NCBI GenBank assembly: GCA_051453625.1
Contig: JBOZIK010000001.1
Location: forward strand, 181,406,225-181,470,224
Reading direction: 5' to 3'
Source of the DNA: Welwitschia mirabilis
Taxonomy: Eukaryota; Gnetophyta; Gnetopsida; Welwitschiales
Length of the DNA stretch: 64,000 nucleotides
A program made the translations under genes and the position numbers. Under the pieces are notes generated by a model that worked only from the letters and a program-made list of their open reading frames with translations, did no database searches and was not told where the DNA came from. Below are positions 34,871 through 47,130 of this stretch, piece by piece (position 1 is the first letter of the stretch; each line of letters begins with the position of its first letter).

Positions 34871-36480
34871 TTTTATATCTTGAAAGCTATTTAAATCAAA
34901 ATACCTTTCAAATTATTAGCTCTTATTCACTTAGTCATTTTGGACTGATGTGGTATACCTCCTATTAGGAAAATTTAAATGAAAAGGTACTAAGATAATT
35001 TAAAAAGAGCATTAATTTGTTATCATTACAAAATAACCTAGAATGACCAGACTTACCACAAAAATGATATGTAATTTTTGAAATAAAACTATTTTTATGA
35101 TACTTAATTTAGCTAATTTTATAACCTTTGAGGGATGAATTTGATATCTTTTTTATCCTAAGCCAGTTTTCATATCCCAAGCATCTATTCTAATTTAGTT
35201 AAACTATTTGAAAATTTACTAATAAAGTGAGATAAGTTCTTTACCTATAAATAAAGTTTAGAGTTTTTATTTTGATCCATTTTGTACCTTTTCTTCAAAT
35301 CCTCTTTTTGCTTGGCTAGAGCCTTTACTATTTAGTTTAGAGCATTGATATGTTTAGCCAATTTTTCACCCTTTGAGTAAAGTTCTTGGTAGGTATCTTC
35401 AAATGCATTCTGATCTTCTTCAATGAGATCTAATTCATTAGATTTATATGAGTAAGATAAGTTCTTTAAAAAAGGAACTATTATCATGAATGAAAGTATT
35501 CAATCTCCATTTGACTCTTAACTTAACTACTATCATCCTCTTCATCTATATTATCCCATGTAGTAATGAGAGATGATGTTTTTGGCTTCTAATCTTCCTT
35601 GTTATTTGGAAATTTATTTATAACATGTTCATAACCTTTACAAAAGTAACATTGGATCTCCTTCCCCTTTTTCTTAATCTTTTCAAAACTTGGAATGATC
35701 TCTTTTTGATCCTCTACTTGATTTACCTTCTTTATTTTTTCTATGCAAGAACTCTTTAAATATCCTTGATAGAAGGTCAAATTCATTGTTGTTAATGTCT
35801 TCACTTGATTTTTCTGATCTATATTTTTCCTGTACACTTTTTAAGGCAAGACTCTTCTTTCTATCTTTAGTACAAGTTTGAAGATTAGCTTGCAATTCCT
35901 TAAGTGATATTTAATTGATGTTCTTACTTTCTTCAATGATTGTGACCTTTGGCTCAGAATGTTTTGGAAGAGATCTCAACAATTTTCAAATCATCTTCAC
36001 TTCTTCCATGCTTTTGCCTAGACTTGTCATAGAATTTATGATATTTGTTAGTCTAGTAAAGAACTCTTTAAGTATCTCCTCTTCATCCATGAAAATTTCT
36101 TTGAAATTCAAAATGAGCATTTAAAGTCTCTCTTACTTAATAGTAGATGTTTCTTTATGTGCTATTTCATGAATGTTGTAAGATTCTTTTCCATGTTCAT
36201 AGTTCATGATCCTTTTGAATCCATCAAAACATACTACACAAAAAAATTACATTAAGAGCATAGGCATCTAAGGTAGCTCTAGATTTATTGATGGGAATCT
36301 ACTGGTCTTAAGTTTTTACTACCACAGTGGTGTTTTCATGGACATTAGTTTTGATTAGAGTGGACATAGTGTAATCATTGTAAATTATCTTCTTAATGTC
36401 TACATCTACGGATTTAAGAAATATTATCATATGGGAATTCCAGTAGACATATTTTATCTCATAAAACATGGTTTAATGAC
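34870..36480 (-). pseudogene. gag: Element S gag
   Basis: From the 5' side on the minus strand: RATLDAYALNVIF, then a GKESYNIHEIAHKETSTIK block (family EIWDTLEVTHEGT..VK), MDEEEILKEFFTRLTNIINSM, LLRSLPKHSEPKVTIIEESK, then the open stretches 35,683-35,895 (KSLALKSVQEKY, IFKEFLHRK) and 35,589-35,837. These are the UBN2-type gag domains of Sirevirus-like copia. The zinc knuckle reads CYFCKGYEHVINKFPN: two Cys and the His remain but the last Cys is Phe. The region 34,870-35,580 is the decayed tail of gag. A + strand frame at 35,915-36,124 is a shadow. Confidence 0.88.
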
Positions 36481-36563
36481 TAATAGAAAATCCATCTAAG
36501 GGATTACTTATTTTCAGGGTTTATAAGTCTAGAAATATTAGGATCTAACAATGACTCAACCTT

Positions 36564-36575
36564 GCTTTGATACCA
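36564..36575 (-). other. Primer-binding site of element S (initiator Met tRNA)
   Basis: The minus strand reads TGGTATCAAAGC, 11 of 12 to the plant initiator-Met PBS TGGTATCAGAGC, two bases inside the 5' LTR edge at 36,578. Confidence 0.88.
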
Positions 36576-36577
36576 AA

Positions 36578-37773
36578 TGAAAGATATAGAACCCTAGAGG
36601 GATGGAGATGAGAATAAGATTTAAAAAATTTAAACTGATATATTCATAAGTTATGAACATAAGAAATTAATACTATATTTTTATGAAAAAATAGAAAATA
36701 ATCTAAATGTAAAGAACTAAAAGCACAAAAGTACCAATGAAGATGGACACACAATTTATAGTAGTTTGGAAAACCCCCTAATCCACTCTCAGTGATTAGC
36801 TTCTACTCAAGTATGATCTAGATCTTTATTAATCACTTTTCAAGAACTTCAGATTCATCTATAACCTTTACAATTGGACTTTTCTAAGGCTTAGTCTCAA
36901 CCTTTAGAAATAATGTGATTTGGTTATAATGGTATGCCATAATGCTAGGTTTCATCAGATCTCTAGCTTAAGAATGATATTACTACATTGCTTTAGATGA
37001 TAGCATAATCCATGAATATACAATGCAATTGATTAACCAAGTACAAATTATAACAACAGCTCTTTGTTCATCTCTAGTCAGATAGAGGATATGCGAGTGA
37101 GTTCTACAATGATTTCAAAAATTTTATGTGAAAGTTATACAGTGATTTTAACTCTTAGAAAATATCTAGAAGAAGCATTTTATGGTTTTTACAAGTGCAA
37201 ATATTCTTTAATAGATAAAAGTAGGTGTCCAAATTGCTAGAAAAGTTATGTTTCTGTTGATTGATTAACCCCTTGAACTGCCTAGTCAACCCCATCTAGT
37301 GTCGTCATTGAAGTTTATCATTCGCATCTTATTTTAATCAATTTCTATTTCTTATGGATCCATGTCTGGCAAACCCCTTAGGCTTTGGTCACTTGCATAT
37401 TTACCTAATTGGTTCCATGTCTAGGAAAAATAGAAAAATAGTTTCATGGCCTAGGTAGCCACCCTCCAAAAATGAAGTAAACTCCTTTCTAACAAAGAAT
37501 GAAAACATTTCACTCTAGATTTGGTCAACCCCTCTAGAAACTAATCCATCCCTTGATGATCAGATGTAAAATATTTGATGCTTAGGTTTGGTCAACTCTT
37601 TAGGAATCTAGTCAATCCTTTAAGGGTATTAAAACTATTAGATTCAGATAAGATTTGTGACAAAATGTTTCAATTTTTAACCTACAAGGATTAATATTTT
37701 TTGATAATATACAACATGTTTTACTAAATAAAAAATGTTAGTTCACATCAAATTGGCAAATATTAACTCAATA
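36578..37773 (-). repeat. Element S 5' LTR
   Basis: The direct-repeat partner of 23,278-24,482. On the minus strand it starts TATTGAGTTAATATT at 37,773 (the terminal TG has become TA) and ends ATCTTTCA at 36,578, next to the PBS. GAATC follows at 37,774-37,778. Confidence 0.9.
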
Positions 37774-37921
37774 GAATCTTCCAAATGTACTTATAAATTA
37801 CTTTCTATAGTATGATATTCAAGATGGCTCCCTATACTAGTGTGTTTTATTGTGTATTAGATACTGACATTGTAGGTTATTTTTAAAGATCATTGACTGA
37901 AGAAGAAAAGCACATGATTCA
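37774..37921 (+). repeat. Element B 3' LTR, last part
   Basis: It resumes the LTR after element S. AAATGTACTTATAAATT, CTAGTGTGTTTT, AAAGATCATTGACTGAAGAA and AAAGCACATGATTCA match 17,745-17,881. Similarity stops after 37,921, which marks the end of element B. Confidence 0.85.
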
Positions 37922-40900
37922 AATCATAAAAATGTTGACTTTTGATCTTCTTCAAAATTATGAACATCCTTTTGGATCCAAAAAAAAAAAAATCTTTAAA
38001 AGCCTCTTGATTTCTTTGTAGAGTTTTTCACAAGCCTTATGACAAGTAGTAAGAAACTAGCTAAGTTGATCATGACTAGTCTTATCATACCCTAAGAAGA
38101 CTTTAAATGTGTATTTAAGAAAACAAAAACTATACTTGAGTACTACATAGATCTAATTATCTTTTTTAAGTAATAAATCAAATAGCTAAACTAGAAAATA
38201 AATGTTATTGTTAAAATGAAAATGCAAATAGAGCTATTTAATTTCAGCTTCAATGTGCATATAAATATAAAGATGAATTATATCTATTCTACAATGCTAA
38301 TAATACATTATTCTAGTATCACTAAAGTAAAGTATAATGTAAATACATGTAAATTAGTTCTTAACAGATACATGAATGGATCACATCTCGCATGCCAAAA
38401 GAAGACATTAATTTACACTAGAAATCATATTACACATTAAACTAATTATATGCATAATAAGCTAATATAAAAATAAAAACTATTCAATAAGATCTATGGA
38501 ATTTAGAGTGGAATAACTTGAAAATTCAAGAATAATCCTCGAGTTTAAATCTAACTATAATAAATAATTGGAAAGATAAAAAGAAAAAAAAAAATTAAAG
38601 AAATGAAATTAAAGAACCTAACTTAGAACTATTCTAGTAGCATTTTAACAAGGAGGCCTTGAATGAATTTTGTGTCCTGAAAGAAAATGAAGCACATAGT
38701 AAATAACCTATAAAACAAATCCTTTATTATAAAGAAAAATAGATTACAAGAAAAATTGAATGATTTTTCAAGAATTTTATAACATCATAACACCTTTTAA
38801 ATGAGGAGGAATTACATTTATACTTAAGTTCTAAAGGAATTTTGAAGAAACTTAGAATGGTCTTAATGAGAAAAAAGATATGTTAGGAATAATTTTGAGT
38901 AAGTATTAATTTAATACTAATTTAAACCTTTAAAGCCTTGAATTTTCCTTATAGTTTCTTATTGCATGTCATATCAATCATTAATAAGATGCCTAGATAT
39001 TTAATTCTTAGTGCATGACAATCACAAATGATTTAAAGTATTATCACATAGTGACAAGTCTACTAATTTTCTCTATGACCACATATTTGCTCTTATAATA
39101 TTAGAATAAATTTATAACTAAATTTTGTACATTCCCATTATCATGTAGTGATAAATTTTCTATCACATATCTAAAGATATGTAATTTTATATTAATAGAC
39201 TTCTTTCTCTTTATTTCTAGACAATAATAGATTAGAACTAATTCTCTTCTATTTTTATTGCCTATTAATAAATGTTTATCATGATCATAGCCTAGTAATA
39301 AATATCTATCACATGATCATTTCTTAGTAATAAACTTGTATAACTCACAAAATGATCAAATCTTATCATAGTTTATTATTATGTGACAAACCTATTGATA
39401 ATTAAAAAGAATAAAATATTTTAACTTTAAAAAATCCATTTTTTGATGTATACTTTACAAGAAATTAAATTAAGTCCATTGTTAAATTTTTGAAAGAAAT
39501 ATTATTTATTTTGACATCAAATTTTATGATGAAATACATGGTTAATTATGAAATATATTACATTATAATAGTCTTATTTTTAATATGTGATGATTTATTT
39601 TATTACTTAATTAATCATTAATTTGAATTTATAGTATTTTAATGAAAAAGTAAGATAATGTGCTCAAAGAGAAAGAGAGAGAAAGAGTGTGTGTGTATGT
39701 GTGTAAAATAAAACATTATCATTAAATTTAAAAATAATTTACTTGAGAAACATTAGGAACAGTAACTATTACAAGAAATTACACAAAAAAATATATTAGA
39801 TATCTATTTCCTAAGGATCCTTTCCTTCTATAAGAGATGTTGTGGTAGTTAAGATCCCACCTCAAGTTCAAGATAAAGATTAATTTCCCTAACTTCTCCT
39901 ATGAGGTGAATAAACCTATATTCTAAGGTTTTCATTGTTCCTTGAATCTATTATTGTTTATTATAAATATTACCTCACAATAATGTGTATTATTTTGTTA
40001 GAAAATCCATTTGGTTCGTATTAAACTATTTTCATGATTGTTTAGAAGGTTGCATCTATTCTTACTCTATGACATGAATTTTCATGAGATGCTTCTTTCT
40101 CAAGATAACCCTTTAAACTACAAATTTACTAGTAGGAATGAATATATTTTACTATTATAATAACATTAATTATAAACAGAAAATGGATAATAATGTATAG
40201 GTGATAGAATATGTTGTAAATTTCAAAACGATATATGCAAAAATGTGGTGTTATTTGTGGTTAAAGTTAAAACAAGCTTTGTATGAAATGTCATTAAATT
40301 AGCTATGTATCTTATAGGATGGATGTTTACTACCACCAATCTAAATAATACACAAGCTAATGAAGTAAGAGCATGAATAGGGATGCTTTTTTTAAAAACT
40401 AATTCTAAGACCTCATAAGGTACCTCCTCTTCTACTAGAGCTATGAAGAATTATAATTTATACTCTTTAGTTTCCTATGAATATATAACCTTGTGCCTTC
40501 CTTAAAAATACTAATTTATATCTATAGAAATTATTTTGTAATTTCTATCTTAGGGTGACTAACTTATAATTTAATAATAACTTCCCTTTCTAATTGATTA
40601 CGATTATTGTTAGTGGGATAATAATACCTAAAAATCATTTTCTTATAGAACAATTTAAGTTAACTTAGAAATTACTTATATCATAATGTCTAGTAAATTA
40701 AACTAATATTTTATAGATCATGTTCTGTAATAGTTCTTCTTTTGATTATCTTTAATCATATGATGTAGTTGTTTGTGATCAAATTTAACTACACTTGTAT
40801 CTATCGTTAATGAATGGTAAATAGCAAGATCACCCTGGGATACAAATCTTTCATGCTAAAATTCAACTTTTACTAATAATACTAGAACTTCCATTTGTAG

Positions 40901-43900
40901 CACATTCCTAGCATCATTATTTCATGTGTATATAATAAAATCTATTAGTAAAACAAGCATAATAATATTTGAATAATAAAGAGTAAAATTATATAAGAGA
41001 TCTGGAAATGGAACATAGCATTCAAACTAGAATAATAACATCATGGAAAACATAATCACTAAAGTGAATTCATGTGTTTTACTTCTAACTTAAGAAAAAT
41101 GGCATAATATCATCCATCATGAATGTAAGTATCCATGTAGTCTTAGCTTAAGCATAATGACATAATCTCATTCATCATAGACATAAGCTTGATATATCCA
41201 AGCCACCTAGACTTCATAGCAAGAATAAAATAATCATAAAAAGTAAGGGTTTTCCAAGATCAATTAAATAAACATTTAGATTATGCAAGTAAAAATTAAA
41301 ATAAGAATCACCAAAAAGATCTTAAAGTAAAATCATGCTTTAGTTAATCCTAAGCATAACAAGTATGAGATCCAATAAGACTTAATATCAAAGTAATGCA
41401 CCAAGAATATAAAATATTTTATTATTATAAATGTAAAAGCATATAATGTATGAAGGTAATTATGATAAAATAATAATCATCATACTAACTTGGTAGCTAC
41501 CCCATCCCTATGGAAGGCTCAGTAAAAACACATGACTAAACATTAATTCCTTTAAGGATGAACTTCTTCTTCTTCTTAAATCTTTTGAAGATCTCCTAGA
41601 AGCTAATACTTATTCTTATACTTACTAAGTTGGGTAATATTTTTAGAGGTAATGATTTCTATGAATATCCTTTCACATTTCTTAAAGTCTAAAGTATGAG
41701 CTAGGAAATTATAGATGAAGTATAACACTAAGTAAGGGTAGGGAAAATTACTTTTATAATCCCTATTATTTGCTATAATAGTAAAGAGACATTTGTTTAT
41801 ACCAAAGGATTTACTATCTTAGATAATTATAATCACATGAAGATGACTACTATAAGCATTAGTTACATGAGATATGGTCAAAGCATTTCAAATGATAAAC
41901 CTAAAAAGTACAAGTTGGTTTTTGTAAAGTCATTTTTAAGGTAATACTCCTTTCTTATTTAGTGCATATTCAACAATAAGTGCAACACAATAATATGTAA
42001 GGTATTTAATAAGAGTTTAAGATAAGCTATCATAATATTTAACGTCTAATAAAGCTTCTACATCATTAAGGAAAATAATAAAAGAAGTATGATAAATAAA
42101 GAAATGGATTACCCAAAGATCATCTTCATCTAATATTGCATTCTAGTAACACTATAAAATAATCTTTGAAAAGTAGTAAGTGTCATCTTTCTTTAACAAA
42201 TAGTTCCAATTCCTTGCTTAAATTTTATCAAGATGGAAATGTAAAAAAAAAGCAAAGAAAAATCTGAAAATTTCTTCTTTCAAAAAGGGCCCTACTCTTC
42301 ATATCATGGTGGTTTAAAATGACAAAATAAAAGGAAAAAAAGGAAATGGAAATGAAAGAAAAATGAAGATCACAAATGGAGTTAATGAAAAACAAATGGA
42401 TTTGAGATAAAAAAGTAGGCTCACCAATGCACTAGAAACCAAGAGGAAGCTTAAAAAAAGCTACAAGAGAAATCAAGATGCATTGAAAGGAACATAGATA
42501 ATGACATTAGTTAGGATAGATGGTGGCACTAGAAAAATGCAAAGACATAGATCGATGAACATAAGAAGGATTGCAGAAGTGTAAAGGCCATAGAAATTAT
42601 GTGTTCCTAGTGTATATTACTCAAAAATCACATATTTTTATAAAAAGTAGATGAAATATGGAACATTAGATGACTAGATCTTATCAATATCTTAGATCAA
42701 TTTGACCTTTTATTTAAACATAGATAGATAAGTTAAATAATAAAAAACACAATGTATGTCTTGATGTATTTTTTTCATAGAATAGAAAACAAGAGAATAT
42801 CGATTAGTATGGACTATGAAAGTAAAGGGAAATAAGATCAAATAGATAAATGGAGTAACAAAACCTAATATGCATCCTATGAATAAATAAGATGTGATAA
42901 ATAAAAGATAGTGGTCCTAATTATTTACATAATTTTGGGAGGATCCTTTACCAACATAAAGAAAAATATAAATTACTAGATCCATACAAATCCACAAGTA
43001 GCCAAAGAATCTCAAGTTCCATTGTTAAAATAAGAAAATAAAAGATTTTTCCAATTCCAAATTAAATTCATTCCTTTTCCTTTCTCTTCTAGATGTAACC
43101 AAGTTTTAAGAATTTAATCATATTAAGCATTTAGTACTATGACACATTATTCCAATAAATTTAATATGTTGTATAAGAATGATTTTGTGATACATTTCTA
43201 ATAAGCTTCTATAGACTCAATGTAAATGAATGTATTACAAATGAAACATTAGAGATGCATGACAGCAGACATTTATAGCTTTAATGAAATTAATTAAACC
43301 CAATAGAAATGATCATAAAAATATACTAAAAGAGATTTAATATTTTTTCCTTATTTTTCCTTGCTCTTTATTTTCATCTTTTTATTTTTATAGTACATAA
43401 AAGAGGTTATTAGTTCATTAGCCTAATAAAGAAATGAACCCATACTTATGAATTCTTTGAAATAAAGAAACATCATGAAATAAGAAAGTTAATTTTTTTG
43501 CTTCATTACAAATTAGAGATATCTAAATGCATGTGAATCTCAATAAAGAAATCAAAAAAATTAAAGGACTATCTAATGAAAGAGCAAAAACCTATAAAAT
43601 TTTAACTAAGCTTTGAAAAAGTAAAAGATTCTTTATTCATGGATCAAAGAAAAGATCATTGACAATAATAATTAAGTTTCATAAACTTATAAGATTATGA
43701 AAGGGGTGGATTAAATGTAAGTGATGAAGGGTTAGATAAAGATGATTTAGATGAGTGAAAATGGCTAAAGTGAGAATAAGATGAATGAGTATGGATAGGA
43801 TTTCCTAGGAAAATGGCATTATTAAACACATGAGGATTTTTCATAGTTTGATTAAAACATCATAGAACTAGAGTAGATAATTCTAATTCAAGCTCATTGA

Positions 43901-44100
43901 ATAAAAATAAGCTATAAGAATAATGTGTACTTATGAATGAGAAGGAAAATTAAATGATTAAGGTTTTCAAAATTAAAAGAATAAGATGAATGATTAGGTA
44001 GCAGATCAAGCGTAGAAATGTTTGCATGATAAAACTCCACAAATGAGTTGAAAAAATAACTAAGGCTATGCGGGAAATATTCATTAGAATTAAACATTCT
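37922..44100. other. About 6.2 kb without an assigned element
   Basis: On the minus strand, 37,980-38,110 reads HDQLS-FLTTCHKACEKLYKE, like the coiled-coil tail of a Sirevirus-type gag, and could be the rest of copia G across the B insertion (weak). At 39,262-39,345 about three 30-bp degenerate repeats (AGTAATAAATATCTATCAC) occur. A short (GA)/(GT) tract lies at 39,667-39,705. Two related segments of about 55 bp lie at 41,097-41,205. A minus-strand stretch at 41,560-42,060 looks like old coding (NFLAHTLDFKKCERIFIE) without a recognisable domain. The rest, up to the gypsy protease, shows nothing I can name. Confidence 0.4.
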
Positions 44101-44824
44101 AGATTAATATATAACCATTCTATTCTTAAAAATCATTTTCCTTTGATGGAGATATAGATGAATTATAAATCAAAGAACAAAAAGGGTCATCATTAAAGAT
44201 ATATCTTAAATTCTTAAGAGGTAGGTATATATTAAAAAAAGGATTCTTTTCAATATTAACATGTGAATAGTAATTCATAAAAGATAGAGAAAGAGAGAAA
44301 TCATTTTTATCATAGGAGGAAGAATCAAGATCATCAAGATTTTTAAAAAACTCTACTCCTTCTAAATCATTAAGTTTCTTAATAGTATTAAAGATATTCA
44401 ACTTAGTAGTAATGTTTCCAAATGAAATATTCATAAGACTATTTCTACAATTGATAAGATCATTAGAAGTATCAAGAAATGATCTTCTCAATATGTTAGG
44501 AATGGCATGACTTCTAGTTTTTTCCATCTTTAAAACTATAAATTCCATAGAAAAGTAGCAATTTTCCACTTGAACAACTACACATCCTCTACTATGCCCA
44601 AAGAGAATTTCAAATAATTATCATCGAATTACGATTGGAATTACAACTTTTGAGAAAAGTTAGATCAAGTTCTTTATAGAAATTACAAGGTAACAGATTG
44701 ATACTAAATTCAAGATCTAATAATGTTTGTTAAAAATTTGTATTTCCAATGGTAATGGATATGGTAGGGCATCTTAAATATTTGTATTATGAGGGGATTT
44801 GATTTTAAATGATGGCACTAGTAT
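43912..44824 (-). pseudogene. pol: gypsy protease region (Athila/Tat type)
   Basis: On the minus strand TSAII-NQIPS precedes CPTISITIGNTNF and LLDLEFSINLLPCNFYKELDL, the Athila/Tat protease active site where the family has DLGAS; the Asp is kept but Gly-Ala is Glu-Phe. SLGIVEDV follows, then a frameshift near 44,580, and then the open stretch 44,126-44,569 with PNILRRSFLDTSNDLINCRN and NISFGNITTKLNIFN (family LGRPFLAT..A.I..., L.FGN.T...NIF). Coding begins at the edge of C2, so gag is missing or displaced. RT is not found downstream; 43,912-44,097 is a short open remnant. Confidence 0.82.
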
Positions 44825-44826
44825 AA

Positions 44827-46693
44827 TGTCCAAACCTTCAAAGGTTTAAATTTTTATCTTAAAAAAATTTAATTAAGATAATTTTATTTTTATAGAATCC
44901 TCAAGGTAATATATATATTGTGTTTATTCAGATGACATGATATTGTGGAAATTTTTATGCTTTGAAGTCCTTTATTTTGTAAAAGCCATAATATTATTTT
45001 GTTATAATCTCAACAAGAAATGCATAAATATTATTTTCATTGTGTGATTATTGCACTTTTTCTTAATTTTTACATGGAAAAATATTATTATGTGATGCCT
45101 CATTTTAATTCTTCATTTTAGTAATTAAATGTGATAAAATGAAGAAAAACATTTATTATGATGAATTATTATTACCAAGTGGCTAAACAAAGTAATGATG
45201 AGGTGTTAACCACCTTCATCTTATGATGGTATCTCTTTGTATTCTTGATTCTGTTCATATCCCCACATCCTCATGTTATAAATAGTACTCCCTTATTTTC
45301 ATATTTTACATATCTTTGAGAAAGCCCTTTTTATTGAATTAATAATTTTAACTTGGAGCTTAGAAAACCTTAGAGCTCTGAAATTTTGAAATAGCATTAA
45401 AGACTTTAGATACTACAACTAAGTATGGGTATGGTTCCATTTCATTCTTACATCCTTTACTGGTCCTTTCCTTCTATGAATCCTTTTATGATTTTTTAGT
45501 TTTACTTATTTCCTTACAAATATTATAAAGATGTTAGATGTGTGTGTTATTAATACTTGAATAGCTACATTCCTAATTATAAATCCTCACTTCTACTATC
45601 TTTTACTTGAAAAAATATTTATGAAACTAAATCCAAGTTATTATTTTGGAGGACCTACATTTTGTTAACATACCATAGTCATGCTTCTCTTGATATCTTA
45701 TATTCTTATGATCTTATGAAAATGAGTATTTCATAAATCACTAAATGAGATAGTGTAATGTGAGAACTTATAAATCATTGAATAAGGCCATGAGATTAAT
45801 TGATTAAACCATAGATCATCAAATAAGATAGTGAAGTGAGTGAATATATAAAAAATGTTATATGAGATCCACAAATCACTAACTGACGTAGTGAAGGGAA
45901 TTCAAAAATATGTGAAAAATTTATAAACTTATTATTCTCATATCATATCCATAATTTCATCATAAAAATTATTAAAATGATAATTGTTTCTTAAAAATTC
46001 TCTTATCTTTTTAAATCTTAAGAATTAGATTCTTTAAATTTTAACCTTGCCTTGCCTAGATCATATTGGGAGCTATAAAATTTTCATAGTTATTACTCCA
46101 TATTTCTTATATAAATAGGTGGTAATACTAGAGTTTGAATGTTAAGGAGGGCATAAAGAAATGGAGATTATCATTCTAGTTTATGTTGAAAATTTTATCT
46201 TAGAGTAAAATTTGTAGTTCTTTTTTTAATTTTAAAATTTTAGTGATGTAATTATTATGATCTTAAGAATACTTCCTAAACTAAATCATGTATATTCTTG
46301 ATTATACCTTCTTGAATTTTTAATAGTATATGTGATAAATTTTGATTTTCTTATTAAAAATCTTAATATTTTTATTATTGATTTTATTATTCAAAACTAC
46401 TATATTTAGAATTGCAGAAATTTTAGTATAACATGTTAGAATAATCATTATTCAATAACTTTAATTATTATTGAATTAATCATTACTTCATTATTTCTTA
46501 TAATAAGTCATTTTTAATTATTTATGAAAAGATGAAACATTTAATGTATCATGAAGGGGAAGACCATATTAGATAGATTTATTTTTATTATAAGAAGTTA
46601 TGATTCTTGAGGAGGGTGGGCCATGCATGATTTAATGTATAATAAGATTTTAAGAAAATTAATATTTTTCGATTGGAAAAGTTGGGTGTTACA
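44827..46693 (+). repeat. C2: LTR related to C1
   Basis: It starts near TGTCCAAACCTTCAAAGG and ends GGGTGTTACA at 46,693. Similarity to the first 1.7 kb of C1 includes TTCAAAGGTT, ATTGCACTTT, CCAAGTGGCTA, the ACTTGGAGCTTAGAAAACC leader, GGTATGGTTCC and the tandem ATCACTAAATGAGATAGTG repeats. AAATAGTACTCCC near 45,280 is a possible TATA segment. The left edge is approximate and no TSD was found (TATAA before, TTTTG after). It adjoins the gypsy protease coding directly and so probably inserted there. Confidence 0.68.
45730..45905 (+). repeat. Tandem repeats in C2
   Basis: About four degenerate copies of ATCACTAAATGAGATAGTG-like units, related to the eight copies in C1 (13,470-13,805). Copy number clearly differs between the two LTRs. 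Confidence 0.75.
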
Positions 46694-46723
46694 TTTTGAA
46701 AGTAATTTTTTTCAATTGAAATG

Positions 46724-47130
46724 TTTTTTTTTTTTGAATGAAAGTTAGAGGAATTTCACTATTAAAGTATAGACTCAAATAAAATACATGAGAAGTAACA
46801 TCAGATGATAGAATATAAACACTGATTACATGACTCTGGGGGCTAAAACTTGTCATTTCAGGCCCATACATGTAAGTTAATCTAAACAAAACATAAGTCA
46901 CAATAAAAACTAGCTTGAAAAACAGGCTGAAAGCTCTTTATGAGAAGCCAAAGGGGATCACTCCTCTAGACCTACAAAGCTGTGAAAAGTATGCATAAAA
47001 AACATCCAGATATAGTACAGGTAATGGGCATTACTTGGTGAAAGTTTAATATTTTAATGACGAAGGCCCCACTGAACAAAGAGCCATGATGAGCTTACTC
47101 TGTGGAGCTTGGGAGGCTAGGAAACCAATT
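46724..47130 (-). repeat. Possible 3' end of a LINE or other poly(A)-tailed retroelement
   Basis: Twelve T on the + strand at 46,724-46,735 would be a poly(A) tail on the minus strand, preceded by AATTCCTCTAACTTTCATTC. The 350 bp upstream (minus sense) are less AT-rich than the surroundings and hold mostly open frame (46,689-46,901) with no domain match. TTTTTCAATT on both sides (near 46,708 and 47,187) is a doubtful TSD. Confidence 0.35.

Larger units (their letters stand above)
23278..37773 (-). mobile_element. Element S: complete Sirevirus-like copia retrotransposon, TSD GAATC
   Basis: A 14.5-kb element on the minus strand with two LTRs of about 1.2 kb, a PBS, gag-pol in copia order (gag, protease, integrase, RT, RNase H), a post-pol ORF and a polypurine tract. 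GAATC occurs at 23,273-23,277 and 37,774-37,778, and the uninterrupted sequence exists in the B 5' LTR near 17,735. A LINE splits its RNase H region; without it S would be about 8.9 kb. Large size, the post-pol ORF and the gag type suggest the Sirevirus lineage. All frames are broken and the LTRs are visibly diverged, so it is old. Confidence 0.88.
11908..37921 (+). mobile_element. Element B: gag-only gypsy retrotransposon carrying nested insertions
   Basis: Two LTRs in the same orientation flank an internal region with gag-type coding but no protease, RT, RNase H or integrase. The 5' LTR is 11,908-12,638 plus 17,463-17,881; the 3' LTR is 22,169-23,277 plus 37,774-37,921. Each LTR is intact at the point where the other is broken, so they prove each other's insertions. 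Without nested DNA the element would be about 6.7 kb. The gag resembles that of element E, and the LTR end resembles the D family, so B is probably a non-autonomous relative. No matching TSD was found outside the LTRs. Confidence 0.75.

Noticed and set aside
11903-37926. Target-site duplication around element B
   Set aside because: ATACT before 11,908 and AAATC after 37,921 do not match; old mutation or slightly wrong ends.
44822-46698. Target-site duplication around C2
   Set aside because: The five bases before (TATAA) and after (TTTTG) do not match; the ends may be slightly misplaced or one flank may be altered.
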